A stretch of DNA of 6,181 bases. Source: Cytophagaceae bacterium (lineage in GTDB: Bacteria > Bacteroidota > Bacteroidia > Cytophagales > Spirosomataceae). The notes below the pieces were generated by a model. That model saw only the letters and a program-made list of their open reading frames with translations, ran no database searches and was not told the origin of the DNA. The stretch is taken from positions 1 through 6,181 of the forward strand of contig CANIYB010000150.1 of the NCBI GenBank assembly GCA_947471105.1. Reading direction: 5' to 3'. Below, one piece after another: positions 1 through 6,181 of the stretch; within the stretch, counting starts at the first letter, position 1, and every line of letters begins with the position of its first letter. The position numbers were made by a program, and so were the translations under genes.

Positions 1-1808
1 CTGTAATTTTCAAATTCTTTGGCATATCCAAACTCAAAAGCATCGATGATCTCCGGCTTCAAATTTGGGTTTCCGCTATGGGGGTTTAACACATCGGTTA
101 TGTCAATGAACGGGTTTAGTTGGCCCAAACCAGGCCGATTAATTCTTTTTCCATAGGTGAATTTCCAACTGGTACTTTCATTCACTTTGTATTGTATTTG
201 CGTGGTTGGGAATATTTTTAGGTAGTTGTTGGAAATCTGCGTGGACCGGTCTATGGTCTGTCCTTGGTTGTTGACTAGTTCTGCCCGAAGGCCAATTTCA
301 TATTGCCACCCCGTTCCTTTCTCGCCAATTTCATTTTTAATTTGGGCATAAGCTGCTTGAACATCTTCTGAAAAATCAAAAAGATTACTAGCGGCTGGAT
401 TTTTTATATACGCAGCATTTAAAAAATTGGATGTTTCAAAATCTGCTTTAATCGTCCTAAATATCCCTTTATATCCTGTCTCAAAAATGCTTGTTGGCGA
501 GATGGAAACAGTATAATCCAACTTTAGATTAGTAATCACCCCGTCTTCATAATTATGCGTTTTTTGCATGGAAGCGGTATTGATTAGGCTTAATTTTTCA
601 TTTAAATCTTGCGTTTTTATATCGGTATTTTCCCTTCCCTCCTCGATAGAAGCGGTCGCACTGGCGCTTAAAGATTTTTTGGGAGTACTAAAATTTCGAC
701 TATAATTAAAGGCAAATTCACCCACTTTGGCTCGTTTGTATTCCCAAGAATGTCGATTATTTCCGTTGCTAAATGCCAAATCTTTTTTGATAATTTGATT
801 CATAAGATCTTCATCATTATCCTGCCCTTCCATATTTCCGATGGCCTCAAAAGACAAATTATTTTTATCGTTTGGATTTAAATCGATGTTAAGTTTTAGG
901 TTTTGAAGTCTTTCTACGCGCTCGTCGTTCCGACCCTGATTTATTAAATAGGTTTCGGGGAGATTGAAATTTGTTCGATGGGTATTGATCGTTTTCGTTC
1001 TTCCGGCAAATCGATTGTCATAGCTGAGGCCCACATTTACTTTTTTAGTCTTATGGTTTAATAGAAATGAACTATTTATCCGCTCTCTCGACCCAATTCC
1101 AGTTCCAATAGCAAATGCCCCATTGACTCCCATTTGAGTATTTTTTTTGAGCCGGATATTGATGATTCCACTTTCTGCATTAGCGTCATATTTGGAAGAA
1201 GCCTGCGTGATAATTTCAATACTCTCAATACTGCTGGCTGGGATTTGATCTGGATTTGACATGTTGGAATTCCGGCCATTGATCAGGATTAATGGCGATT
1301 TTCCGCGTATGGTCACCACGCCGTCATTGTCCACAGAAACCGTGGGAGTGATTTTTAATAGGTCTGTCGCCGTGCCGCCCATTTGGGTTATGTTGGCCGC
1401 TGCATTCACGATAAAACCTTCACTCGTTTTTTCAATGAGTCTTTTTTGAGCGGTCACAACCACCTCATTTAATAAAGTATTATCTGGCGATAAGTTGAAG
1501 TTATCCAATGAAAAATTAGGGGCTATGGATGTTAGTGAAATTTTTTGAGACCTTGTTTTATAACCCACTAAACTGGCTTTTAAAAGGTAAGTCCCCAAGG
1601 GGATGTTTTGGAAATTAAAATGCCCTAAGGAATCTGTTGTTTCAACGAAAAGTGCTTTTGTGGTATCGCTTGATTTAGCCAATGAAATGGTGGCGAACTC
1701 GATGGCTTGATTTTTGTCAATAAGATTGCCTTTGATGTGGCCTGAATTTTGCGCGCGCAAAGAAACGCTCAGAAAAAGGGCAATGAATAAAATAGAATAG
1801 GTTTTCAT
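1..1808 (-). CDS. TonB-dependent receptor-like outer-membrane beta-barrel protein, C-terminus off window
   Basis: The minus strand is open from an ATG at 1808-1806 to the left edge, giving 602 codons plus two bases with no stop or frameshift. Residues 1-20 are a signal peptide (hydrophobic core ILFIALFLSVS, then LRAQ). Residues about 22-103 look like the carboxypeptidase-regulatory-like beta-sandwich (GHIKGNLID, GTYLLKASLVGYK). A TonB-box-like NEVVVTA at 114-120 leads into a plug domain to about 225, with IRGKSPLILINGR at 167-179 and YDANAESGIINIRLKK at 207-222. The rest is alternating barrel sequence; INRPGLGQLNPF (556-567) and GNPNLKPE (579-586) are hallmarks of the Bacteroidota outer-membrane beta-barrel family (Pfam OMP_b-brl_3 type). 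Such proteins are usually near 800 residues, so about a quarter is missing. No SusD-like partner is visible and the substrate cannot be read from sequence. It is transcribed away from the other genes. No Shine-Dalgarno motif precedes the start, as is normal in this phylum. Confidence 0.92.
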   Translation of the reverse strand, partial: MKTYSILFIALFLSVSLRAQNSGHIKGNLIDKNQAIEFATISLAKSSDTTKALFVETTDSLGHFNFQNIPLGTYLLKASLVGYKTRSQKISLTSIAPNFSLDNFNLSPDNTLLNEVVVTAQKRLIEKTSEGFIVNAAANITQMGGTATDLLKITPTVSVDNDGVVTIRGKSPLILINGRNSNMSNPDQIPASSIESIEIITQASSKYDANAESGIINIRLKKNTQMGVNGAFAIGTGIGSRERINSSFLLNHKTKKVNVGLSYDNRFAGRTKTINTHRTNFNLPETYLINQGRNDERVERLQNLKLNIDLNPNDKNNLSFEAIGNMEGQDNDEDLMNQIIKKDLAFSNGNNRHSWEYKRAKVGEFAFNYSRNFSTPKKSLSASATASIEEGRENTDIKTQDLNEKLSLINTASMQKTHNYEDGVITNLKLDYTVSISPTSIFETGYKGIFRTIKADFETSNFLNAAYIKNPAASNLFDFSEDVQAAYAQIKNEIGEKGTGWQYEIGLRAELVNNQGQTIDRSTQISNNYLKIFPTTQIQYKVNESTSWKFTYGKRINRPGLGQLNPFIDITDVLNPHSGNPNLKPEIIDAFEFGYAKEFENY

Positions 1809-2071
1809 TAGGCAATAATTTTATTTAAAGGTATGGATATAAAATTTATGGCCTAAATAATTGCGACGAAAGCTACATTAAAAGATATTTCGAGGCCCTT
1901 CGTTGTTAATAATTTAGATGTATTTAATTGAAATTTTATTTTTTACCAAACACATTTTTGATTAATATTTTAGATAATCAATTACTCGATCCATTAAGGT
2001 TTCTTTTTTATTTTTTTCTCTTTAGCTTTAAAAATCTAAATTTATTAATCTGCTTACCACAGTCTCATTCC
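1809..2071. other. AT-rich divergent intergenic region
   Basis: This 263-base stretch separates the divergent receptor and dlgD starts, so it must hold promoters for both. It is very AT-rich, and the half nearest dlgD is T-rich with a pyrimidine-dominated run at about 1999-2022. On the minus strand, 1833-1826 reads TACCTTTA and 1887-1880 reads TATCTTTT; each matches the Bacteroidota -7 consensus TAnnTTTG at all but one defined position, but neither has a TTG at the expected -33 distance, so no receptor promoter is called. A partial inverted repeat (1861-1870 against 1899-1908, 7 of 10 pairs) is too weak to call an operator. No gene or RNA is recognised here. Confidence 0.6.
1928..1960 (+). 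promoter_or_regulatory. Candidate Bacteroidota-type promoter for dlgD
   Basis: CATTTTTG at 1953-1960 matches the Bacteroidota -7 element TAnnTTTG at all but its first base, and a TTG at 1928-1930 lies upstream as a possible -33 element. The 22-base spacer is slightly longer than the usual 19-21. If real, transcription would begin near 1967 and leave a leader of about 105 bases before the dlgD ATG. In DNA this AT-rich such matches arise by chance, so this is only a candidate. A second near match, TAGCTTTA at 2023-2030, has no upstream TTG. Confidence 0.22.
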
Positions 2072-3091
2072 ATGCAAAGAATCAAATTTGAAGAATTAAA
2101 ATCTACGATAAAAAAGGCCTTTATCCGTGCGGGGATGGCTGAAAATCAAGCCGAAATTTGTGCTCGGACGCATGCAGAAACAAGTTGCGATGGCATTTTT
2201 TCCCATGGCTTAAATCGGGTGGAACGCTTCATCAATTACATAGAAAACGGATGGGTGAATTTGGGTGCTACGCCGACCCTTGAGCAACAATTAGGGTCCA
2301 TTGAAATTTATAATGGCAATCTGGCGCCGGGTGTTACCAATGCTTTTTTTGCAATGGATCGCGCGATTGAAATGGCAAAAGGCTCAGGCTTGGGATTGGT
2401 GTCCTTGAATAACACGACACATTGGATGCGGGGCGGAACATACGGTTGGCATGCGGCAAACCAAGGCATGATCGGAATTTGTTGGACCAACACCGAATCG
2501 TGTATGCCCGCTTGGGGTTCGACCTCTGCCAGCATTGGCAATAATCCATTTGTCATGGCAATTCCGAGGCAGGAAGGTCATGTGGTTTTGGATATGGCGA
2601 TGTCTCAATATTCGTATGGAAAATTAGAAAACACGCGATTAAATAATGAAAAACTTCCTTATCCTGGCGGTTTTGATTCGGAGGGCTTGTTGACCGATGA
2701 CCCCGGAGAGATAGAAAAAACGAGACGTATATTGCCGACCGGTTATTGGAAAGGCTCGAGTTTCGCTATCATGTTGGACCTATTAGCCAGCCTATTATCG
2801 AATGGAAAAACAACGGCGGCCATTGACCAATACGGATATGGAAATTGTGGGGGATGCTCCCAAGTTTTCATCGCGATTGACCCATTAAAAATGAATGATC
2901 AGCCGTTTGTGGACCAAGCGTTGAAACAGACGATTGACCAATTAAGACAGGCAAGCCCGGTTGGCGAAGGAGGGGAAATTCTCTATCCCGGGGAAAGGTC
3001 AATCCGAAATAGGCACGAAAATTTAATCAAAGGAGTTCCCGTGCATGATGCTGTGTGGGAAAAAGTGAAGAAATTCGCGGGGCTGGAATAA
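2072..3091 (+). CDS. dlgD: 2,3-diketo-L-gulonate reductase / 3-dehydro-L-gulonate 2-dehydrogenase (Ldh_2 family)
   Basis: The 339-residue product belongs to the malate/L-lactate dehydrogenase (Ldh_2) family of cytoplasmic NAD(P)H-dependent reductases and closely resembles E. coli YiaK/DlgD (about 332 residues), which reduces 2,3-diketo-L-gulonate to 3-keto-L-gulonate (EC 1.1.1.130). Shared blocks are SHGLNR at 44-49, with His45 matching the proposed catalytic His44 of DlgD; HWMRGGTYGWHAA at 117-129; GICWTN at 135-140; GNNPF at 156-160; EKTRRILPTGYWKGS at 215-229; and SQVFIAID at 263-270. The ATG at 2072 is chosen because similarity begins at MQRIKFEELK. The frame stays open upstream to a TTG at 1928, but those 48 residues are an F/L-rich translation of AT-rich leader with no family counterpart. 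No Shine-Dalgarno motif is visible. A CGGC motif at 259-262 sits where E. coli YiaK has no cysteines. The subfamily is fairly secure; the exact substrate is inferred, and another 2-keto sugar acid is possible. Confidence 0.88.
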   Translation: MQRIKFEELKSTIKKAFIRAGMAENQAEICARTHAETSCDGIFSHGLNRVERFINYIENGWVNLGATPTLEQQLGSIEIYNGNLAPGVTNAFFAMDRAIEMAKGSGLGLVSLNNTTHWMRGGTYGWHAANQGMIGICWTNTESCMPAWGSTSASIGNNPFVMAIPRQEGHVVLDMAMSQYSYGKLENTRLNNEKLPYPGGFDSEGLLTDDPGEIEKTRRILPTGYWKGSSFAIMLDLLASLLSNGKTTAAIDQYGYGNCGGCSQVFIAIDPLKMNDQPFVDQALKQTIDQLRQASPVGEGGEILYPGERSIRNRHENLIKGVPVHDAVWEKVKKFAGLE

Positions 3092-3301
3092 TAGAAAGGC
3101 TAGTTTTTTGATAAGCCCCACATAAATTCTTATCAGGATTTTGGCATTTTTAAAGGCGGGCGTCAGATGATAAACAGCGTATTTATTTGACCAAACCCTA
3201 CATGTATTTAACCGACACTCAAAGGACAAATTTCAAAGAAGCGTTTTGATTCTTAGGCTATTTCAAACAAAGTCGTAAATTTAAAACGATTTTATAAACC
3301 T
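3092..3301. other. Intergenic region between dlgD and the DUF1080 gene
   Basis: This 210-base AT-rich gap holds an inverted repeat just after dlgD (listed separately). No clear TAnnTTTG promoter element was found before the DUF1080 gene; the closest strings (around 3183-3190 and 3258-3265) have wrong spacing. The gap is long enough for a separate promoter, so dlgD may not be co-transcribed with the next two genes. The minus-strand frame crossing it overlaps the dlgD 3' end and has no recognisable protein features. Confidence 0.5.
3109..3135. repeat. Inverted repeat after dlgD, possible weak terminator or mRNA 3'-end hairpin
   Basis: TGATAAG at 3109-3115 and CTTATCA at 3129-3135 form a perfect 7-base-pair stem around a 13-base loop, starting 17 bases after the dlgD stop codon. 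The stem is AT-rich and no T-tract follows directly; the nearest T-runs are in the sequence to about 3151. It is therefore not a standard intrinsic terminator, although its position right after a stop codon suits an mRNA 3'-end structure. Confidence 0.3.
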
Positions 3302-3973
3302 ATGAAAATGAAAATATACAATTACTTGATTATTGCCATGCTGTGCATGTCCATCAGCCCAACATATGGATTTAATCGTGCTAATCTACGGCCAGATTCC
3401 AAGCCTGGTAAAAAACAAAAATTATTTGATGGCAAAACATTTAAAGGCTGGGAAGGCGACACTTTAACTTGGCGCATCCAGGATGGAATGTTGGTGGGTG
3501 GGTCCTTAGACACAAGAGTTCCTCACAACAATTTCCTCGTGGCTAAAAAAATCTACCATAATTTTTATTTGAAACTGAAGATAAAGTTGACCGGAACGGA
3601 GGGTTTTGTCAACTCCGGAATTCAATTTCGAAGTGTGAAAGCCACCAATCCTGCCTATGAAATGATTGGCTATCAGGCGGATTGGGGGAAGGATTATTGG
3701 GCTAGTTTATATGATGAATCAAGGCGCAATAAAACGCTCATGAAGCCCAATGAAGCGGATGTTCTCTCGTGGATCAAGCAAGGCGACTGGAATACCTATG
3801 AAGTTAGAGCTGAAAATGAGCGAATTCGCCTCTACATTAACGGCAAGCAAACCGTAGATTACACGGAAATGGATGCATCCATTCCACAATCGGGCCTCAT
3901 TGCTTTACAGATTCACGGCGGCGCGAAAGCGATCGTTGCGTTTAAAGATATTTACTTGCAAGAGCTTCCATAA
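3302..3973 (+). CDS. Secreted DUF1080 / 3-keto-disaccharide hydrolase-type protein
   Basis: The 223-residue product starts with a signal peptide (MKMKIYN, hydrophobic core to about residue 19, likely cleavage after TYG at 23). Cys15 lies in the hydrophobic core but is preceded by Leu, so it is not a good lipobox and a soluble periplasmic protein is more likely. Residues 39-222 form one DUF1080 domain (Pfam 3-keto-disaccharide hydrolase, a concanavalin-like beta-sandwich): QKLFDGKTFKGWEG at 39-52, WRIQDGMLVGG at 57-67, NSGIQFRS at 104-111, YEMIGYQAD at 119-127, GDWNTYEVRA at 161-170, LYINGKQTVDYTE at 177-189 and SGLIALQIHGG at 197-207. Some family members cleave 3-keto-glycosides made by sugar 3-oxidation; the true substrate here is unknown. 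The length is normal for a single-domain member. The start could instead be the second ATG at 3308. Its stop codon lies 12 bases before the next gene, which strongly suggests one operon with that oxidoreductase-like protein. Confidence 0.92.
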   Translation: MKMKIYNYLIIAMLCMSISPTYGFNRANLRPDSKPGKKQKLFDGKTFKGWEGDTLTWRIQDGMLVGGSLDTRVPHNNFLVAKKIYHNFYLKLKIKLTGTEGFVNSGIQFRSVKATNPAYEMIGYQADWGKDYWASLYDESRRNKTLMKPNEADVLSWIKQGDWNTYEVRAENERIRLYINGKQTVDYTEMDASIPQSGLIALQIHGGAKAIVAFKDIYLQELP

Positions 3974-3985
3974 ATTAACCGATAT

Positions 3986-6181
3986 ATGAAGAATTTTTTC
4001 CGCAATGGGTTGGCCATTTTTGTGGCTACACTTTTTCTGGCTTCCACGAGCAAAATGGTCCAACCATCCGCTCAAAAATTAGCGCAAGACACCTTGCACA
4101 TTGACCACGATTATGTGTTGGAGGCCACGATGCTAGGGTATTTTGCCAAAGACGGAACCAGAAACCCTACCCTAAAAGCCAATAAGGGAAAGCGAGTTCG
4201 GATCACTATTTATAATGGGGAGATGATGACGCATGACATTGCTTTAGAAAAAGCGGGGATCAAAACCCCATCCATTTCGGATAAAGGCGCCAAAGTCAGT
4301 ATGACTTTTATTGCCAAAGAAAATGACATCTATTTTTGTACCGTGCCTGGTCATCGAGCTGCTGGGATGGTGGGAAAGCTAGAGATTGTCACTGGTGAGA
4401 CGGAAACGATCGCTTCTACGGGTGTTATCCCGACGAAAAACGGGAAATCGATGAATGTCAATTTTGAAACAGGAACGTTGGAAAATTGGAAAGCCACGGG
4501 AGAAGCTTTTTCAAATCCATTAATTAGCCAAGATCCCTCTCCTCTCCATGATAAAGCCGTAAAAATTAACCCCGAAGGAACGTATTTTTTGAGTAGCGGC
4601 GGCACGGTTAACTATGCGTTGAAAGGTACACTAACCTCTGAATCCTTTAAAATAACCCATCCTTTTGCTAGCTTTTTAGTTTCGGGTGGGGCGATTCAAG
4701 ATACTCGGGTGGAGCTCGTTTTGGCAAAAAGCCAACAGGTTATTTTCAAATCCACGGGACAGGGACGCGCTACGTTACAGCCTGTAGTGGCCAATTTAAA
4801 AGCGCATCTAGGCCAGGAAATGTTCATAAGGATTATCGATAACGAAACAGGAATTTCGCCTATTCCTTATGTGGGGCATGATAAATTGGCGCACATAAAT
4901 TTTGACAATTTTAGGTTTCATGCCACGAGGCCCACATTCCCCAACGAATTAAACCAGAAAGATATTATTGTTCTACCACCACTTGACCCAATCCTTCATG
5001 CGGGACTTTCTGGAAAAGAGGCCGCCAAAGTGATGACATTGCCCAAAGGATTTAAGATTACTTTGGCCTCTTCGGAGCCTGACATTGTACGTCCAATTAG
5101 TTTCACGATGGATCCTCGGGGCCGACTATGGGTTGTGGAGGGACATACCTATCCGATTCCAGCTCCCGAAGGACAAGGCAAAGATCGGATCTTGATTTTC
5201 GAGGATACGGATGGAGATGGGACTTTGGACAAAAGAAAAGTGTTCATGGAAGGGCTAAATTTAGTCAGCGGCATTGAAGTGGGGATGGGAGGAGTTTGGC
5301 TAGGGGCCGCGCCTTATTTGTTATTTATACCCACCGACTTTACCCAAGATAAACCGACCGGTCCGATCCAAAAGTTGCTAGATGGCTGGGGCGTTCAGGA
5401 TACGCACGAAGTGTTAAATAGTTTGCGCTGGGGTCCGGATGGCTGGCTTTATGGAACTCATGGTGTTTTCACCCATTCTAATGTAGGGAAACCGGGGGCT
5501 ACGGACCAAGAACGCACGAAGATCAATGCAGGGGTTTGGCGTTTTCACCCTAAAACACATGTTTTTGAGGTGTTTGCGGAGGGGTCAAGCAATCCTTGGG
5601 GCATTGATTTTAATGAGTATGGACATCCATTTATTACCGTTTGCGTAATTCCACACATGTTTCACATCATTCAAGGCGCACGTTATCAAAGACAAGGCGG
5701 GAAACATTTTAACCCCTATACGTATGATGACATCAAAACCATCGCGGACCATGTACATTATGTAGGGGATCGTGGACCCCATGCGGGCAACTTTAGGTCG
5801 GCCTCTGCGGGTGGCGGCCATGCTCATGCGGGAGCCATGATTTATTTGGGCGGAAATACTTGGCCCAAAGAATTCAGAAACAATATTTTCATGAATAATA
5901 TCAATGGGGCCAAACTTAATGTGGATATTTTGACCCCCAAAGGTTCCGGCTATACCGCGAGCCATAAAAAGGATTTTTTGTCGATGAACGATTCATGGTC
6001 GCAGTGGCTTAACATGAAATATGACCCTAGCGGATCTGTCTATGCGATTGATTGGTACGATAAAAACCAATGCCATAGCACCAATCCAGATGTGCATGAT
6101 AAAACCATGGGCCGAATTTTTAAAATTACCCATGAATCGGACGTGTTCGTTCGGGTGGATTTGAGTAAATCGACCGACCTA
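3986..6181 (+). CDS. Secreted cupredoxin / beta-sandwich / PVC-type dehydrogenase beta-propeller protein, C-terminus off window
   Basis: The frame is open from ATG 3986 to the right edge (732 codons, no stop). Residues 1 to about 30 are a signal peptide without a lipobox. Residues about 37-136 form a cupredoxin domain with all four type-1 copper ligands visible: His83 (MTHD), Cys118, His123 and Met128 in CTVPGHRAAGM. Residues about 156-312 start at FETGTLENW and end at INFDNFRFH; with FASFLVSGG and IRIIDNETG inside, they resemble a beta-sandwich module seen in Planctomycetes and Bacteroidota sugar enzymes. From about 345 a beta-propeller of the PVC-type putative membrane-bound dehydrogenase family (TIGR02604-like) begins: FTMDPRGRLWVVEGHTYP, a calcium-loop-like DTDGDGTLD at 407-415, WGPDGWLYGTHG at 482-493, NPWGID at 536-541 and GGGHAHAG at 609-616. 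Such proteins often continue into HEAT repeats and a CxxCH cytochrome domain; no CxxCH occurs in the visible part. It probably oxidises a sugar or alcohol outside the cytoplasm, but cofactor and substrate are unproven. It is very likely co-transcribed with the DUF1080 gene 12 bases upstream. Confidence 0.9.
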   Translation, partial: MKNFFRNGLAIFVATLFLASTSKMVQPSAQKLAQDTLHIDHDYVLEATMLGYFAKDGTRNPTLKANKGKRVRITIYNGEMMTHDIALEKAGIKTPSISDKGAKVSMTFIAKENDIYFCTVPGHRAAGMVGKLEIVTGETETIASTGVIPTKNGKSMNVNFETGTLENWKATGEAFSNPLISQDPSPLHDKAVKINPEGTYFLSSGGTVNYALKGTLTSESFKITHPFASFLVSGGAIQDTRVELVLAKSQQVIFKSTGQGRATLQPVVANLKAHLGQEMFIRIIDNETGISPIPYVGHDKLAHINFDNFRFHATRPTFPNELNQKDIIVLPPLDPILHAGLSGKEAAKVMTLPKGFKITLASSEPDIVRPISFTMDPRGRLWVVEGHTYPIPAPEGQGKDRILIFEDTDGDGTLDKRKVFMEGLNLVSGIEVGMGGVWLGAAPYLLFIPTDFTQDKPTGPIQKLLDGWGVQDTHEVLNSLRWGPDGWLYGTHGVFTHSNVGKPGATDQERTKINAGVWRFHPKTHVFEVFAEGSSNPWGIDFNEYGHPFITVCVIPHMFHIIQGARYQRQGGKHFNPYTYDDIKTIADHVHYVGDRGPHAGNFRSASAGGGHAHAGAMIYLGGNTWPKEFRNNIFMNNINGAKLNVDILTPKGSGYTASHKKDFLSMNDSWSQWLNMKYDPSGSVYAIDWYDKNQCHSTNPDVHDKTMGRIFKITHESDVFVRVDLSKSTDL

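Noticed and set aside
1076..1449. Short open frames of 62-67 codons on both strands inside the receptor gene
   Set aside because: They lie within the continuous 602-codon receptor frame, which has clear family motifs across this region, and they show no protein features of their own.
1928..2071. 48-residue N-terminal extension of the dlgD frame from a TTG, rich in Phe and Leu and resembling a membrane segment
   Set aside because: DlgD-family similarity and normal length begin at the ATG at 2072, the family is cytoplasmic, and F/L-rich residues are expected from translating T-rich non-coding DNA.
2308..2608. Three overlapping minus-strand frames of 71-82 codons opposite dlgD
   Set aside because: They are antisense shadows of a strongly conserved coding region, and their translations look like no protein family I recognise.
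3109..3135. Intrinsic transcription terminator after dlgD
   Set aside because: The stem is AT-rich, the loop is 13 bases, and no T-tract directly follows, so it is listed only as an inverted repeat with a possible 3'-end role.
3023..3229. 68-codon minus-strand frame across the end of dlgD and the intergenic gap
   Set aside because: It overlaps conserved dlgD codons, has no domain, signal or promoter features, and is within chance length.
3302..3364. Lipoprotein signal in the DUF1080 protein, given Cys15
   Set aside because: The residue before the cysteine is Leu rather than Gly/Ala/Ser, the cysteine lies in the middle of the hydrophobic core, and a better ordinary cleavage site (TYG) follows.
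5585..5965. 126-codon minus-strand frame opposite the propeller gene
   Set aside because: The plus-strand frame here carries unmistakable propeller motifs such as NPWGID and GGGHAHAG; the antisense frame is a by-product of its codon usage.
5630..6090. Heme c attachment site in the visible part of the propeller protein
   Set aside because: The cysteines seen (in TVCVIPH and NQCHS) do not form CxxCH; any cytochrome domain must lie beyond the right edge.

Overview
The window looks like chromosomal DNA of a Bacteroidota bacterium, perhaps a Cytophagales-type environmental member; the phylum is fairly secure, the order is a guess. The signs are a divergent gene for an outer-membrane beta-barrel receptor with the Bacteroidota layout (signal peptide, carboxypeptidase-regulatory-like domain, plug, barrel), a DUF1080/3-keto-disaccharide hydrolase-type secreted protein, a PVC-type membrane-associated dehydrogenase-like protein, AT-rich intergenic DNA, and no Shine-Dalgarno motif before any of the four starts.

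Layout. Positions 1-1808 (minus strand) hold the first 602 codons of a TonB-dependent receptor-like barrel protein whose C-terminus lies off the left edge. A 263-base AT-rich divergent intergenic region follows. On the plus strand are three genes: a 339-residue oxidoreductase closely resembling E. coli YiaK/DlgD (2,3-diketo-L-gulonate reductase, also named 3-dehydro-L-gulonate 2-dehydrogenase) at 2072-3091; after a 210-base gap, a secreted 223-residue DUF1080 protein at 3302-3973; and only 12 bases later, a large secreted multidomain protein from 3986 that runs off the right edge. Its visible 732 residues contain a type-1 copper cupredoxin domain, a beta-sandwich module and a PVC-type dehydrogenase beta-propeller.

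How they may work together (inference). The DUF1080 protein and the cupredoxin-propeller protein are almost certainly co-transcribed and both exported. A plausible model is periplasmic or surface oxidation of a sugar by the propeller protein, electrons leaving through the copper domain and probably a C-terminal cytochrome domain outside the window, and cleavage of the oxidised (3-keto) glycoside by the DUF1080 protein. The cytoplasmic DlgD-type reductase could reduce an oxidised sugar acid, and the divergent receptor could import a substrate, but their link to the other two genes rests on position alone.

Both edge genes were translated codon by codon and are open throughout. No RNA gene, mobile element, CRISPR array or pseudogene was found. 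The most notable item is the cupredoxin/beta-sandwich/propeller fusion. The individual domain families are known, so this is an unusual combination worth testing rather than a clearly new system.
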